Shown here piece after piece: positions 26,168 to 34,411 of a stretch of DNA of 64,000 nt. Every line of letters begins with the position of its first letter. Positions within the stretch are counted from its first letter, which is position 1. The stretch is from Streptomyces atratus (GTDB lineage Bacteria > Actinomycetota > Actinomycetes > Streptomycetales > Streptomycetaceae): NCBI RefSeq assembly GCF_900119365.1, contig NZ_FPJO01000015.1:1-64000 (forward strand). Reading direction: 5' to 3'. The translations under genes and the position numbers were made by a program. A model generated the notes under the pieces. That model ran no database searches and was not told where the DNA came from. It saw only the letters and a program-made list of their open reading frames with translations.

Positions 26168-26490
26168 GTGACCGATCCCCGCACCACCCCCGTTCCCGAC
26201 GACCGCGTCCGTTCCGACGTCGCCCACAACGCGCGGGTCTGGAACCACTGGCTCGGCGGCACGGACAACTACCCCGTGGACCGTGCGGTCGGCGACCGGG
26301 TCACCGTCCTGTACACGTTCACCGTCGACGGGCCGGGGCAGCCGCTCCCGTACACCGGTCTCGTGGCGTTCTACACGGTGGCCGAGCTCTCCTCGCCACC
26401 GAAGCGGATCGGGATCGCGGTGCTCACGGCATGAACCCCACGGCGATGAACATAGTGGTGGCCGCCTTCGGCGCCCCGTCGGCCGGGTGA
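26168..26490 (+). pseudogene. Chimeric relic: N-terminus of a PF04672-type methyltransferase fused to an unrelated membrane-protein fragment
   Basis: The first ~45 codons (MTDPRTTPVPDD, then ARVWNHWLGGTDNYPVDRA) are the start of the large Streptomyces family of SAM-dependent methyltransferases annotated PF04672 or DUF574, normally 260-280 residues. After VGDRV the sequence changes to a hydrophobic fragment (GLVAFYTVAELSSPPKRIG) that looks like the N-terminal membrane region of a sensor histidine kinase. The frame stops at 26434. One base shift restores a further hydrophobic stretch ending at 26490 (NIVVAAFGAPSAG). Two gene pieces thus appear joined by a deletion and then damaged. The kinase assignment is tentative; the methyltransferase start is clear. 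Confidence 0.7.
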
Positions 26491-26491
26491 T

Positions 26492-27049
26492 TCAGGTCGC
26501 CGGCTCGGTCGCCGGAGCGGTCGTCGGCGCGGGCTCCGGGCGCGGTGTCCGCTGCGAGGCCTCCAGCTGCTTGATCATGCGGCGCACCACGAGCAGCGGG
26601 ATCACCCCGAAGACGCCGAACGACATGTCGATGACGGACCACCAGAAGGGGATGGAGCGGATGGGCCCGCAGATCAGCGCGAGCGGGATGATCCCGGCGC
26701 AGGCGATCATGCCGAATTCGATGACCCAGATATTGCGGACCGGGTCGCGGTAGGGGCCGTAGAAGGCGACCGCGATGACCAGATGGGCGAAGGCCAGCCA
26801 GTCGGTGCCGTACAACACGAAGGGGTACTTCGCGTCGGCCTCGTCGAGACCGGTGCGGACCTTGGTGATCCACTCCATCAGTGCCGGGAAGTGCTCCGGC
26901 ACGGGAGAGGCCGAGGACCTCAACAGATCCTCGGCCCAGTGGAGTTCATGGACGAGCGGAAAGGCGGTCAGCCCGCTCAGGACCAGACAGACGATAAAGA
27001 CGGCCAACCACACGCGTATGCGCCTCAGCAGGGCTCTTCGCTCGCTCAT
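26492..27049 (-). CDS. Integral membrane protein, 185 residues, unknown function
   Basis: From the ATG at 27049 the protein has an Arg-rich N-terminus and four membrane helices: VWLAVFIVCLVLSGLTAFPL, WLAFAHLVIAVAFYGP, a helix near GMIACAGIIPLALICG and a helix near MSFGVFGVIPLLVV. The long loop after helix one carries LVHELHWAEDLL and faces outward if the positive-inside rule holds. The C-terminus is a cytoplasmic Pro/Thr/Ala tail. It resembles small uncharacterised membrane proteins found in many Gram-positive bacteria, but I cannot name a function. It stands alone, downstream of the second potD-like gene. Confidence 0.75.
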   Translation of the reverse strand: MSERRALLRRIRVWLAVFIVCLVLSGLTAFPLVHELHWAEDLLRSSASPVPEHFPALMEWITKVRTGLDEADAKYPFVLYGTDWLAFAHLVIAVAFYGPYRDPVRNIWVIEFGMIACAGIIPLALICGPIRSIPFWWSVIDMSFGVFGVIPLLVVRRMIKQLEASQRTPRPEPAPTTAPATEPAT

Positions 27050-27102
27050 GTCCGCAGCGTACGCCCGTGTTTTCCGGCCCTTTACGCCACCCCGGATACG
27101 GC

Positions 27103-28266
27103 TCAGAGCCCGACGATGGCGTTCCATTTCTTCGCGAATCCGGTGCGCTCCTCGGAGGTGATGTCGCGGGCGATGGCGAGCCGCTTGCGCATCGCGTCGT
27201 CGGGGAAGATCAGCGGGTCCTCGGCGAGTGCGGCGGTCTCCTCGTCCTTGGCGGAGGCCAGCACGTCACGGGCGGCCGGCACGGGGCAGACGTAGTTGAC
27301 CCAGGTCGCCAGCTCGGCGGCGACCTCCGGCTCGTAGTAGTAGTCGATGAGCCTCTCCGCGTTGCGTTTGTGGCGCGCGAGGTTGGGGATCATGAGTGAT
27401 TCCGACCAGAGCTCGGCCCCCTCCTCGGGGACGACGAACTCGATCTCCGGGTTGTCGGCCTGGAGCTGGATGACATCTCCGGAGTAGGCCTGGCAGGCGA
27501 GCACATCGCCGGTCGACAGGTCCTTGATGTAGTCGTTGCCGGTGAAGCGGCGGATGTGCCGCTTCCTCACCAGCTTCTCGACCTGGTCGCACACCAGGTA
27601 GAAGTCGTCCGGCTGCCAGCGGGTGACGTCGACGCCGTTGCCCTGCATCAGCAGGGCCATGGACTCGTCGAGGCCGGACATCAGCGTCACCTTGCCGCGC
27701 AGGTCGTCCGCCCACAGGTCGCTCAGGTGCTTGATCTCGCGGCCGAGCTTCTTGCGGTTGTAGGCGATGCCGGTGATCCCGGACTGCCAGGGGACGCTGT
27801 GCATCCGGCCCTTGTCGAAGGCGGGCGAACGCAACTGCGGGTCCAGGTACTTGGCGACGTTCGGCTGCTTCGCCCGGTCCATCTCCTGCACCCAGCCCAG
27901 CCGCACGAACCGGGCGGACATCCAGTCGCTGATGACGATCAGGTCCCGGCCGGTCTCCTGGTGGTTCATCAGCGCCGGGCTGATCTTCCCGAAGAACTCG
28001 TCGTTGTCGTTGATCTCCTCGGTGTACGTGACGGAGATCCCGGTCCGCTTCGTGAACGCGTCGAGGGTGGGCCGCTTCGACTCGTTCTCGTCGTCGGTGT
28101 CGATGTAGAGCGGCCAGTTCGCGAAGTGCAGGGTGTGGTCGCTCGCCGAGGTGTCGCGTCCGGCGCGGTCGCCGGGTTCCACATAGGCGGCGGGCACTCC
28201 GCAGCCGGCCAGCGTGACACCGGCGGCCGTGGCTCCGAAGGCACGCAGCACGGACCGGCGGGACAT
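27103..28266 (-). CDS. Second PotD-like polyamine-binding lipoprotein (orphan)
   Basis: Substrate-binding lipoprotein of 387 residues. Its Tat-type signal is SRRSVLRAFGATAAG with lipobox LAGC (Cys22). It clearly resembles the protein at 19790: FANWPLYID, YTEEINDNDEFFGKI, RRFTGNDYIKDL and YYYEPEVAAELATWVNYV. No permease or ATPase genes adjoin it, so it probably serves the PotABC channel encoded at 16.8-19.7 kb or acts as a sensor. It follows the aldehyde dehydrogenase at 28456 on the same strand, separated by 189 nt with a hairpin (28411-28430), so it may have its own promoter. An upstream in-frame GTG is an alternative start; neither has a strong ribosome site. Confidence 0.88.
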   Translation of the reverse strand: MSRRSVLRAFGATAAGVTLAGCGVPAAYVEPGDRAGRDTSASDHTLHFANWPLYIDTDDENESKRPTLDAFTKRTGISVTYTEEINDNDEFFGKISPALMNHQETGRDLIVISDWMSARFVRLGWVQEMDRAKQPNVAKYLDPQLRSPAFDKGRMHSVPWQSGITGIAYNRKKLGREIKHLSDLWADDLRGKVTLMSGLDESMALLMQGNGVDVTRWQPDDFYLVCDQVEKLVRKRHIRRFTGNDYIKDLSTGDVLACQAYSGDVIQLQADNPEIEFVVPEEGAELWSESLMIPNLARHKRNAERLIDYYYEPEVAAELATWVNYVCPVPAARDVLASAKDEETAALAEDPLIFPDDAMRKRLAIARDITSEERTGFAKKWNAIVGL

Positions 28267-28410
28267 GGGGTTCTTCGGGGTTGCTCGCACCTGCGCAGGA
28301 TGCCGGTCGGCCGGCGGTGCGGGCAATGGACCAACCGTCCAGCGCCACCCGCTCCGTCCGCACACCCTGTCGATGCGAGCGGAACGGGACGGCCCGGGGA
28401 ACGGGGACGG

Positions 28411-28430
28411 CCCCGGGCGGGTGCCCGGGG
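28411..28430 (-). terminator. Hairpin after the second polyamine aldehyde dehydrogenase gene
   Basis: Perfect 8-bp GC stem (28411-28418 with 28423-28430, GGGT loop), 26 nt after the stop codon at 28456. Confidence 0.65.
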
Positions 28431-28455
28431 ACGTGACCTGCCTGCTGACGGGGTA

Positions 28456-29895
28456 TCAGCCGTCGAGCGAGGTCATGACGTGCTTGATGCGGGTGTAGTC
28501 CTCGAAACCGTACGCGGAGAGGTCCTTGCCGTAGCCGGACTTCTTGAAGCCGCCGTGCGGCATCTCGGCGACGAGCGGGATGTGGGTGTTGATCCACACG
28601 CAGCCGAAGTCGAGGTTCTTGGACATCCGCATGGCGCGGGCGTGGTCCTTGGTCCACACCGAGGAGGCCAGGGCGTACTCGACGCCGTTGGCGTACTCCA
28701 CGGCCTGGGCCTCGTCGGTGAACTTCTGGACGGTGATGACCGGGCCGAAGACCTCGTTCTGGATGATCTCGTCGTCCTGCTTGAGGCCGGAGACGACGGT
28801 CGGGGCGTAGAAGTAGCCCTTGTCGCCGACCCGGTGGCCGCCCGCCTCGACCTTGGCGTGGGCGGGGAGCCGCTCGATGAAGCCGCTGACCTGCTTCAGC
28901 TGGTTGGCGTTGTTGAGCGGGCCGTAGAGCACGTCCTCGTCGTCCGGCTGCCCCGTCTTGGTGTCGGCGGCGGCCTTGGCGAGCGCGGTGACGAACTCGT
29001 CGTGGATGGACTCGTGGACCAGGACGCGGGTCGCGGCCGTGCAGTCCTGACCGGCGTTGAAGTAACCCGCGACGGAGATGCCCTCGACGGCCTTGGCGAT
29101 GTCGGTGTCCTCGAACACGACGACCGGGGCCTTGCCGCCGAGCTCCAGGTGGACCCGCTTGACGTCCTTGGAGGCGGACTCGGCGACCTGCATGCCGGCC
29201 CGTACCGAGCCGGTGATGGAGGCCATCGCCGGGGTCGGGTGCTCGACCATCGCGCGGCCGGTGTCCCGGTCGCCGCAGATGACGTTGAAGACACCCTTGG
29301 GCAGGATCTGGCCGATGATCTCGGCGATCAGCACGGTCGACGCCGGGGTGGTGTCGGACGGCTTGATGACGACGGTGTTGCCCGCGGCGAGCGCCGGGGC
29401 GAACTTCCAGACGGCCATCATCATCGGGTAGTTCCACGGCGCGACCTGCGCGCAGACGCCGACCGGCTCACGCCGGATGATGGAGGTCAGACCCTCCATG
29501 TACTCGCCGGCCGAGCGGCCTTCGAGCAGCCGGGCCGCACCCGCGAAGAAGCGGATCTGGTCCACCATCGGCGGGACCTCTTCGGTACGGGTCAGTTCGA
29601 GCGGCTTGCCCGTGTTCTCCGACTCGGCGGCGATGAGGTCCTCGGCGCGCTCCTCGAAGGCGTCCGCGATCTTCAGCAGGGCCTTCTGGCGCTCGGCGGG
29701 CGTGGCGTCGCGCCAGGCGGGGAAAGCGGCCGCGGCGGCGTCCATCGCGGCATCGACATCGGCCTGCCCGGAGAGCGGCGAGGTCGCGTAGACCTCTTCC
29801 GTCACCGGGTTGATCACATCGATGGTCCGCCCGTCAGCGGCGTCCCGGAATTCTCCGTTGATGTAGTTGCGCAGACGGCGCACCTCGGTGGTCAC
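28456..29895 (-). CDS. Gamma-aminobutyraldehyde/aminoaldehyde dehydrogenase
   Basis: Aldehyde dehydrogenase of 479 residues. The start is a GTG at 29895 with AGGAGG upstream; an in-frame ATG at 29973 lies in the regulatory gap and is not favoured. APWNYPMMM, IKPSDTTP, LELGGKAPV (catalytic Glu), NAGQDCTAATR (catalytic Cys) and NEVFGPVITV are all in place. The motif set is very close to that of the enzyme at 21083, so the two are paralogues with probably overlapping aminoaldehyde substrates. It is divergent from the Lrp regulator and the omega-aminotransferase, whose product would be an aminoaldehyde. This context supports putrescine or cadaverine catabolism. Confidence 0.92.
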   Translation of the reverse strand: MTTEVRRLRNYINGEFRDAADGRTIDVINPVTEEVYATSPLSGQADVDAAMDAAAAAFPAWRDATPAERQKALLKIADAFEERAEDLIAAESENTGKPLELTRTEEVPPMVDQIRFFAGAARLLEGRSAGEYMEGLTSIIRREPVGVCAQVAPWNYPMMMAVWKFAPALAAGNTVVIKPSDTTPASTVLIAEIIGQILPKGVFNVICGDRDTGRAMVEHPTPAMASITGSVRAGMQVAESASKDVKRVHLELGGKAPVVVFEDTDIAKAVEGISVAGYFNAGQDCTAATRVLVHESIHDEFVTALAKAAADTKTGQPDDEDVLYGPLNNANQLKQVSGFIERLPAHAKVEAGGHRVGDKGYFYAPTVVSGLKQDDEIIQNEVFGPVITVQKFTDEAQAVEYANGVEYALASSVWTKDHARAMRMSKNLDFGCVWINTHIPLVAEMPHGGFKKSGYGKDLSAYGFEDYTRIKHVMTSLDG

Positions 29896-30073
29896 AACCA
29901 CCCCTCCTGTCGACACGGCCAATGGGTGAGATGCCCAGGGTAGTCGCTCGGGTGTCGCTTTCGACATGCCCAACCGCCGTGAACTTCGGATTCAGTTAGA
30001 TCTGGACCCTCAAACAACGAATTTCATCGATCTGGGCTTGCCAGACCGACGAGTCCCGGTGCACAGTGGATGC

Positions 30074-30565
30074 GTGGCCAGTCGCAGCGCAGACTCCAGG
30101 ACCGGGAACGGATCGTCACCAGCGGTCGATGCCGTGTCCCTCGCAATCATCGAGCAGCTCCAGGAGGACGGACGCCGTCCGTACGCCGCTATAGGCAAGG
30201 CCGTCGGCCTCTCCGAGGCGGCCGTGCGGCAGCGCGTCCAGAAGCTGCTCGATCAGGGCGTGATGCAGATCGTCGCCGTCACCGATCCCCTCACCGTGGG
30301 GTTCCGGCGGCAGGCGATGGTCGGCATCAATGTCGAGGGAGACCTCGATCCCGTCGCCGAAGCACTGTCGGCCATGGCCGAATGCGAGTACGTGGTGATG
30401 ACCGCGGGCTCCTTCGACCTGATGGTGGAGATCGTCTGCGAGGACGACGACCACCTGCTGGAAACGATCAACAAACGCATCCGGGCCCTCCCCGGTGTGC
30501 GCTCCACCGAGAGCTTCGTGTACCTGAAGCTCAAGAAGCAGACCTATATGTGGGGAACCCGATAG
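30074..30565 (+). CDS. Lrp/AsnC-family transcriptional regulator
   Basis: DNA-binding protein of 163 residues from the GTG at 30074. The N-terminal helix-turn-helix is in LAIIEQLQEDGRRPYAAIG and KAVGLSEAAVRQRVQKLLD. The C-terminal ligand-binding RAM domain follows (VGINVEGDLD, AECEYVVMTAGSFDLMVEI, RALPGVRSTESFVYLKLKK). It is separated by only 2 nt from the aminotransferase gene, so the two form an operon, and it is divergent from the aldehyde dehydrogenase. It very probably regulates both; its effector could be a polyamine or an amino acid. Family members bind as dimers or octamers to AT-rich sites, which fits the AT-rich gap upstream. Confidence 0.92.
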   Translation: MASRSADSRTGNGSSPAVDAVSLAIIEQLQEDGRRPYAAIGKAVGLSEAAVRQRVQKLLDQGVMQIVAVTDPLTVGFRRQAMVGINVEGDLDPVAEALSAMAECEYVVMTAGSFDLMVEIVCEDDDHLLETINKRIRALPGVRSTESFVYLKLKKQTYMWGTR

Positions 30566-30567
30566 CC

Positions 30568-31929
30568 GTGAGCAAGGACCTCAGCCGAACCGCGTACGAC
30601 CACCTGTGGATGCATTTCACCCGCATGTCGGACTACGAGAACGCGCCCGTTCCCACCATCGTGCGTGGCGAGGGCACCTACATCTTCGACGACCAGGGCA
30701 AGCGTTACCTGGACGGCCTCTCCGGCCTGTTCGTGGTCAACGCCGGTCACGGCCGTCACGAGCTCGCCGAGGCGGCGTACAAGCAGGGCCAGGAGCTGGG
30801 CTTCTTCCCGGTGTGGTCCTACGCCCACCCGAAGGCCGTCGAGCTGGCCGAGCGCCTCGCCGACTACGCCCCGGGCGACCTCAACAAGGTCTTCTTCACC
30901 ACCGGTGGCGGCGAGGCCGTCGAGACCGCCTGGAAGCTGGCCAAGCAGTACTTCAAGCTCCAGGGCAAGCCGACCAAGTACAAGGTCATCTCGCGTGCGG
31001 TCGCCTACCACGGCACCCCGCAGGGCGCCCTGTCCATCACCGGCCTGCCGGCCCTGAAGGCCCCCTTCGAGCCGCTGGTCCCCGGCGCGCACAAGGTGCC
31101 GAACACCAACATCTACCGCGCCCCGATCCACGGCGACGACCCCGAGGCCTTCGGCCGCTGGGCCGCCGACCAGATCGAGCAGGAGATCCTCTTCGAGGGC
31201 CCGGAGACCGTCGCCGCGGTCTTCCTGGAGCCGGTGCAGAACGCCGGTGGCTGCTTCCCGCCGCCGCCCGGATACTTCCAGCGCGTCCGCGAGATCTGCG
31301 ACAAGTACGACGTGCTGCTCGTCTCCGACGAGGTCATCTGCGCCTTCGGCCGCCTCGGCACGATGTTCGCCTGCGACAAGTTCGGCTACGTGCCGGACAT
31401 GATCACCTGCGCCAAGGGCATGACCTCGGGCTACTCCCCGATCGGTGCCTGCATCGTCTCGGACCGCATCGCCGCGCCGTTCTACGAGGGTGACAACACC
31501 TTCCTGCACGGCTACACCTTCGGTGGCCACCCGGTCTCCGCTGCGGTCGGCCTCGCCAACCTCGACATCTTCGAGCGCGAGGGCCTCAACCAGCACGTCC
31601 TGGACAACGAGAACGCCTTCTTCACGACGCTGCAGAAGCTGCTCGACCTGCCGATCGTCGGCGACGTCCGCGGCAACGGCTTCTTCTACGGCATCGAGCT
31701 GGTGAAGGACAAGGCCACCAAGGAGACCTTCACCGACGAGGAGACCGAGCGCGTACTGTACGGCTTCCTCTCCAAGGCGCTGTACGACAACGGCCTGTAC
31801 TGCCGGGCCGACGACCGCGGCGACCCGGTCGTCCAGCTCGCGCCGCCGCTGGTCTCCGACCAGTCGACGTTCGACGAGATCGAGGGCATCCTGCGCACCG
31901 TCCTCACGGAGGCATGGACCAAGCTCTGA
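30568..31929 (+). CDS. Omega-aminotransferase (class III, probable polyamine/diamine aminotransferase)
   Basis: PLP enzyme of 453 residues. The start is the GTG at 30568, just after the regulator stop. Motifs: TTGGGEAVETAWKLAKQY, the AYHGTPQGA loop, EPVQNAGGCFPPP, LVSDEVICAFGRLG (Asp to PLP nitrogen) and the Schiff-base Lys in CAKGMTSGYSPIG. The overall pattern matches omega-amino acid:pyruvate and putrescine/cadaverine aminotransferases more than GabT. In context it should convert putrescine to 4-aminobutyraldehyde, which the divergent dehydrogenase would oxidise to GABA. The amino acceptor (pyruvate or 2-oxoglutarate) cannot be told. Two hairpins follow. Confidence 0.9.
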   Translation: MSKDLSRTAYDHLWMHFTRMSDYENAPVPTIVRGEGTYIFDDQGKRYLDGLSGLFVVNAGHGRHELAEAAYKQGQELGFFPVWSYAHPKAVELAERLADYAPGDLNKVFFTTGGGEAVETAWKLAKQYFKLQGKPTKYKVISRAVAYHGTPQGALSITGLPALKAPFEPLVPGAHKVPNTNIYRAPIHGDDPEAFGRWAADQIEQEILFEGPETVAAVFLEPVQNAGGCFPPPPGYFQRVREICDKYDVLLVSDEVICAFGRLGTMFACDKFGYVPDMITCAKGMTSGYSPIGACIVSDRIAAPFYEGDNTFLHGYTFGGHPVSAAVGLANLDIFEREGLNQHVLDNENAFFTTLQKLLDLPIVGDVRGNGFFYGIELVKDKATKETFTDEETERVLYGFLSKALYDNGLYCRADDRGDPVVQLAPPLVSDQSTFDEIEGILRTVLTEAWTKL

Positions 31930-31943
31930 CCGGCACGACGACC

Positions 31944-31981
31944 GGCCGTCCGACCACGGATCGGCCGTCGGCCGGACGGCC
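31944..31981 (+). terminator. Terminator hairpin after the omega-aminotransferase gene
   Basis: 9-bp arms GGCCGTCCG/CGGACGGCC (31944-31952 with 31973-31981) followed by TTTC, 14 nt after the stop codon. Confidence 0.75.
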
Positions 31982-32044
31982 TTTCGGCTTGACCATCGCT
32001 TGACCACTGCTTGACCGGCTTCCAGCCGTCATCCTCATACGGTC

Positions 32045-32098
32045 CACACGGCCCGGATGCGCCCATTCGAGTGGGAAGGGGCGCACCCGGGCCGTGTG
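32045..32098 (+). terminator. Second long hairpin upstream of the ABC transporter pair
   Basis: Outer 12-bp stem (32045-32056 with 32087-32098) with an inner 7-bp stem (32058-32064 with 32079-32085). It gives a backup stop for the aminotransferase transcript before the ABC genes. Confidence 0.75.
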
Positions 32099-32208
32099 CT
32101 GTGCGCTCACCGCGGTTCGAATCCTTACGGTGCCGAGTGACCGATCGGCCTTCTCTTCGTTCCCCCGTACGGGGGACGGGAATTACGATCTGAACCGAGG
32201 TGTACGCC

Positions 32209-32946
32209 ATGGTGGCCCCGCCGGACAACGACGTGATCTGGGCGCGTTCCCTGCACCATTCCCACAACGGCTCACCCGCGCTCGGCGGTGTCTCCCTGGG
32301 CGTCCGTGACGCCGAGATCCTCGCCGTGACGGGCCCCCGGGGCTGCGGCAAGACGACCCTGCTGCACTGCCTGTCCGGTCAGCTGGTGCCCGAGCAGGGC
32401 GAGGTGTGGTTCAACAGCGTCCCCGTCCACACCATGGGGCCCCGGCTGCGCGAACGGCTGCGCCGCGACAGGTTCGGCTGGATCGCCCCCGAGCCCCAGC
32501 TGGTGCCCGAGCTGAACACCTGGGAGAACACGGCCCTTCCGCTGCTGCTGCGCGGCGCCCCGCGCCGGGAGGCGAAGAAGGCCGCCCTGGAGTGGCTGGA
32601 GCGGCTCGACATCGGCGCCTGTGCCAAGCAGCGGCCGCACACCCTGCTCCAGGGACAGCGCCAGCGGATCGCCGTGGCCCGCGCCCTGGCCGCCGCCCCC
32701 ACGGTGATCTTCGCCGACGAGCCGACCGCGACCCTGCACCGCAGCGACCGGACACATGTACTGCGCACCCTCACCAGCGCGGCCCGTTCGCACGGCATCA
32801 CGATCGTGCTCGCCACCCATGACCCGGAGATCGCCGCCCTCGCCGACCGCACGGTCCCGCTGCTGGACGGCCGCCGCGTCGCCACCGTCGCCCTGCCCGC
32901 CGTATCCGATACGGAGGGCCGCGCGGCGTGCTCGCTCTCCGTCTAG
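32209..32946 (+). CDS. ABC transporter ATP-binding protein with unusual signature motif
   Basis: ATPase subunit of 245 residues, LolD/MacB-like in overall pattern. Walker A is GPRGCGKTTLL, Walker B IFADEPTATL, H-loop LATHDPEIAALAD. The canonical ABC signature LSGGQ is replaced by LLQGQRQRIAVARAL, and the usual Q-loop glutamine region reads IAPEPQLVPELN. The ATG at 32209 follows GAGG at 8 nt. It overlaps the permease gene by 19 nt. Export of an unknown compound, or a role in cell-envelope function, is the usual assumption for such pairs; substrate unknown. Confidence 0.85.
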   Translation: MVAPPDNDVIWARSLHHSHNGSPALGGVSLGVRDAEILAVTGPRGCGKTTLLHCLSGQLVPEQGEVWFNSVPVHTMGPRLRERLRRDRFGWIAPEPQLVPELNTWENTALPLLLRGAPRREAKKAALEWLERLDIGACAKQRPHTLLQGQRQRIAVARALAAAPTVIFADEPTATLHRSDRTHVLRTLTSAARSHGITIVLATHDPEIAALADRTVPLLDGRRVATVALPAVSDTEGRAACSLSV

Positions 32947-34112
32947 CCCGGGGTTCCCATCCGCTGGTCCTGCTGCGGCGGCTGCTGGTCGCCGCCGCCT
33001 CCGCCGGAGTCGGCTTCCTCCTGCTGTGCACCCTGAGCTACGCGTCAGGGCACCCGGCGCACTCCACCGCGGCCGTGCTGCGCCTGCTGTGGTGCTTCGT
33101 GCCGCTCGCCACCACCGTGCAGTTCGCGGTCGCGGTGGCCCGTACGGACCCGAGCACCCGGCCACGTTCCGGGCTGTCCGCCGTGGGCCTGGGCCCGGTC
33201 CGGCTCGCCGTGCTCGCCGCGGTCTCCACCGCCGTCTCCTGCGCCCTCGGGTCGATGGTGGCGCTGCTGTTCTTCCTGCATCTGCGCGGTGACCTGACCG
33301 GGCTGCCGTTCGACGGCGCTGCGGCCGGGCTGCTCGACGCCGAGGCCCCGCTGCCGCTCGCCGCCGTGCTCGTGCTGCTGGCCCTGGTCCCGGTGGCCGC
33401 GGCGAGCGCGAGCGCGCTCGCGCTGCGCGCCGGGCCGGTCTCGACGGCTGCCCCGGACGACACCTCCTCGGACGTACTGACGGAGCCGGAGGCACCCGAT
33501 CCGGCGGCGCCCCCGACGGGACTGCCGTGGGGCGTGGCGCTGACCGCGACCGGTCTCGCCGTCGAGGCGTACATGAGCCGGAGCGACGGTCACAGCCTGC
33601 TCCCGCTGCCCGGCAGGCTCGAAGCCACCCCGGCCGGGGTGCTGGTGGGGTGGACGCTGACGGCGGTCGGACTGGCCGTGGCGGGTCCGGGGCTGGCCCA
33701 TCTGTGCGGGCGGCTGCTGCAGGCGGTGCGCCCCGGCGCCGTACGTCTGCTGGCGGGCCGGGTGCTGATGGACGAGTCGCGCCGGATCGGGCGGCCGCTC
33801 GGCATGGTCTGCGCCGTGCTCGCCGCAGCCGTCGCCGGCTACGCGCTGTACGGGACGGACGCACGCCCCCTCGGCCCGCTCACGGCGCTGGGCGCGGTAC
33901 TCGTTCTCGGCTGCACGACGGCGACGCTGCTGACCTCGGCCCTGGAGGCGAGGCAGGCGCGCGCGCAGACCTTGCGGGCGCTGCTGCGGCTCGGCGCCCC
34001 GGCGTCGGCCCTGCGCGCCGCGACAGCCCTGCGCGCCGTCGCGCTGCTGCTCGTCTTCGCCCCGCTGACCTGGCTGATCGCGGAGCTGGCCGCGCTGCCG
34101 CTGACGGCCTGA
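32928..34112 (+). CDS. ABC transporter permease-like membrane protein
   Basis: 394 residues from a GTG at 32928 preceded by GGAGGG; the start lies inside the ATPase gene. At least eight hydrophobic segments are visible, for example LLVAAASAGVGFLLLCTL, VLVLLALVPVAAASASALAL, ALTATGLAVEAYM and TALRAVALLLVFAPLTWLI. The order helix, large soluble part, more helices of a FtsX/MacB permease is only loosely kept, and Ala/Leu content is very high. It forms a two-gene operon with the ATPase and is closed by a hairpin at 34117-34144. Function beyond membership of this transporter is unknown. Confidence 0.75.
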   Translation: MLALRLARGSHPLVLLRRLLVAAASAGVGFLLLCTLSYASGHPAHSTAAVLRLLWCFVPLATTVQFAVAVARTDPSTRPRSGLSAVGLGPVRLAVLAAVSTAVSCALGSMVALLFFLHLRGDLTGLPFDGAAAGLLDAEAPLPLAAVLVLLALVPVAAASASALALRAGPVSTAAPDDTSSDVLTEPEAPDPAAPPTGLPWGVALTATGLAVEAYMSRSDGHSLLPLPGRLEATPAGVLVGWTLTAVGLAVAGPGLAHLCGRLLQAVRPGAVRLLAGRVLMDESRRIGRPLGMVCAVLAAAVAGYALYGTDARPLGPLTALGAVLVLGCTTATLLTSALEARQARAQTLRALLRLGAPASALRAATALRAVALLLVFAPLTWLIAELAALPLTA

Positions 34113-34116
34113 GGAC

Positions 34117-34144
34117 GCCGCCGGACCGGGGCCGGTCCGGCGGC
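34117..34144 (+). terminator. Terminator hairpin after the ABC permease gene
   Basis: 11-13 bp perfect stem (34117-34127 with 34134-34144, possibly longer), 5 nt after the stop codon. Confidence 0.8.
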
Positions 34145-34411
34145 CACATAGCACGACAAGGTGGACAACCCGGACGACACCAGTCCGTCGGCCTGACCGT
34201 CTTCCCGCCGGTGCCCGGGCTCCCCTTCGATCCGTACCGCGGCCTGCTCTACTCCCCCGACGCGCTCTACGCGGGGCTGCCGGACGGCGGCTACGCGGCG
34301 ACGCCCGCGCTGGCCGCCGGCCGGGCGACGGAGTCCCGGATCGCGCTCGTGGACACGGCGAACGAGCCCCTGAGGCACTCGCCCGGTTGTCGGCGGCGTA
34401 GGGCGGCCGGT
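34145..34411 (+). other. Unassigned stretch with a coding-like fragment
   Basis: After the hairpin, the plus strand has an uninterrupted frame with no start codon in a sensible place (LTVFPPVPGLPFDPYRGLLY, then LPDGGYAATPALAAGRATES). Codon positions look Streptomyces-like. It may be a fragment of a lost gene, but I recognise no family. Nothing else is visible in this gap. Confidence 0.35.
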
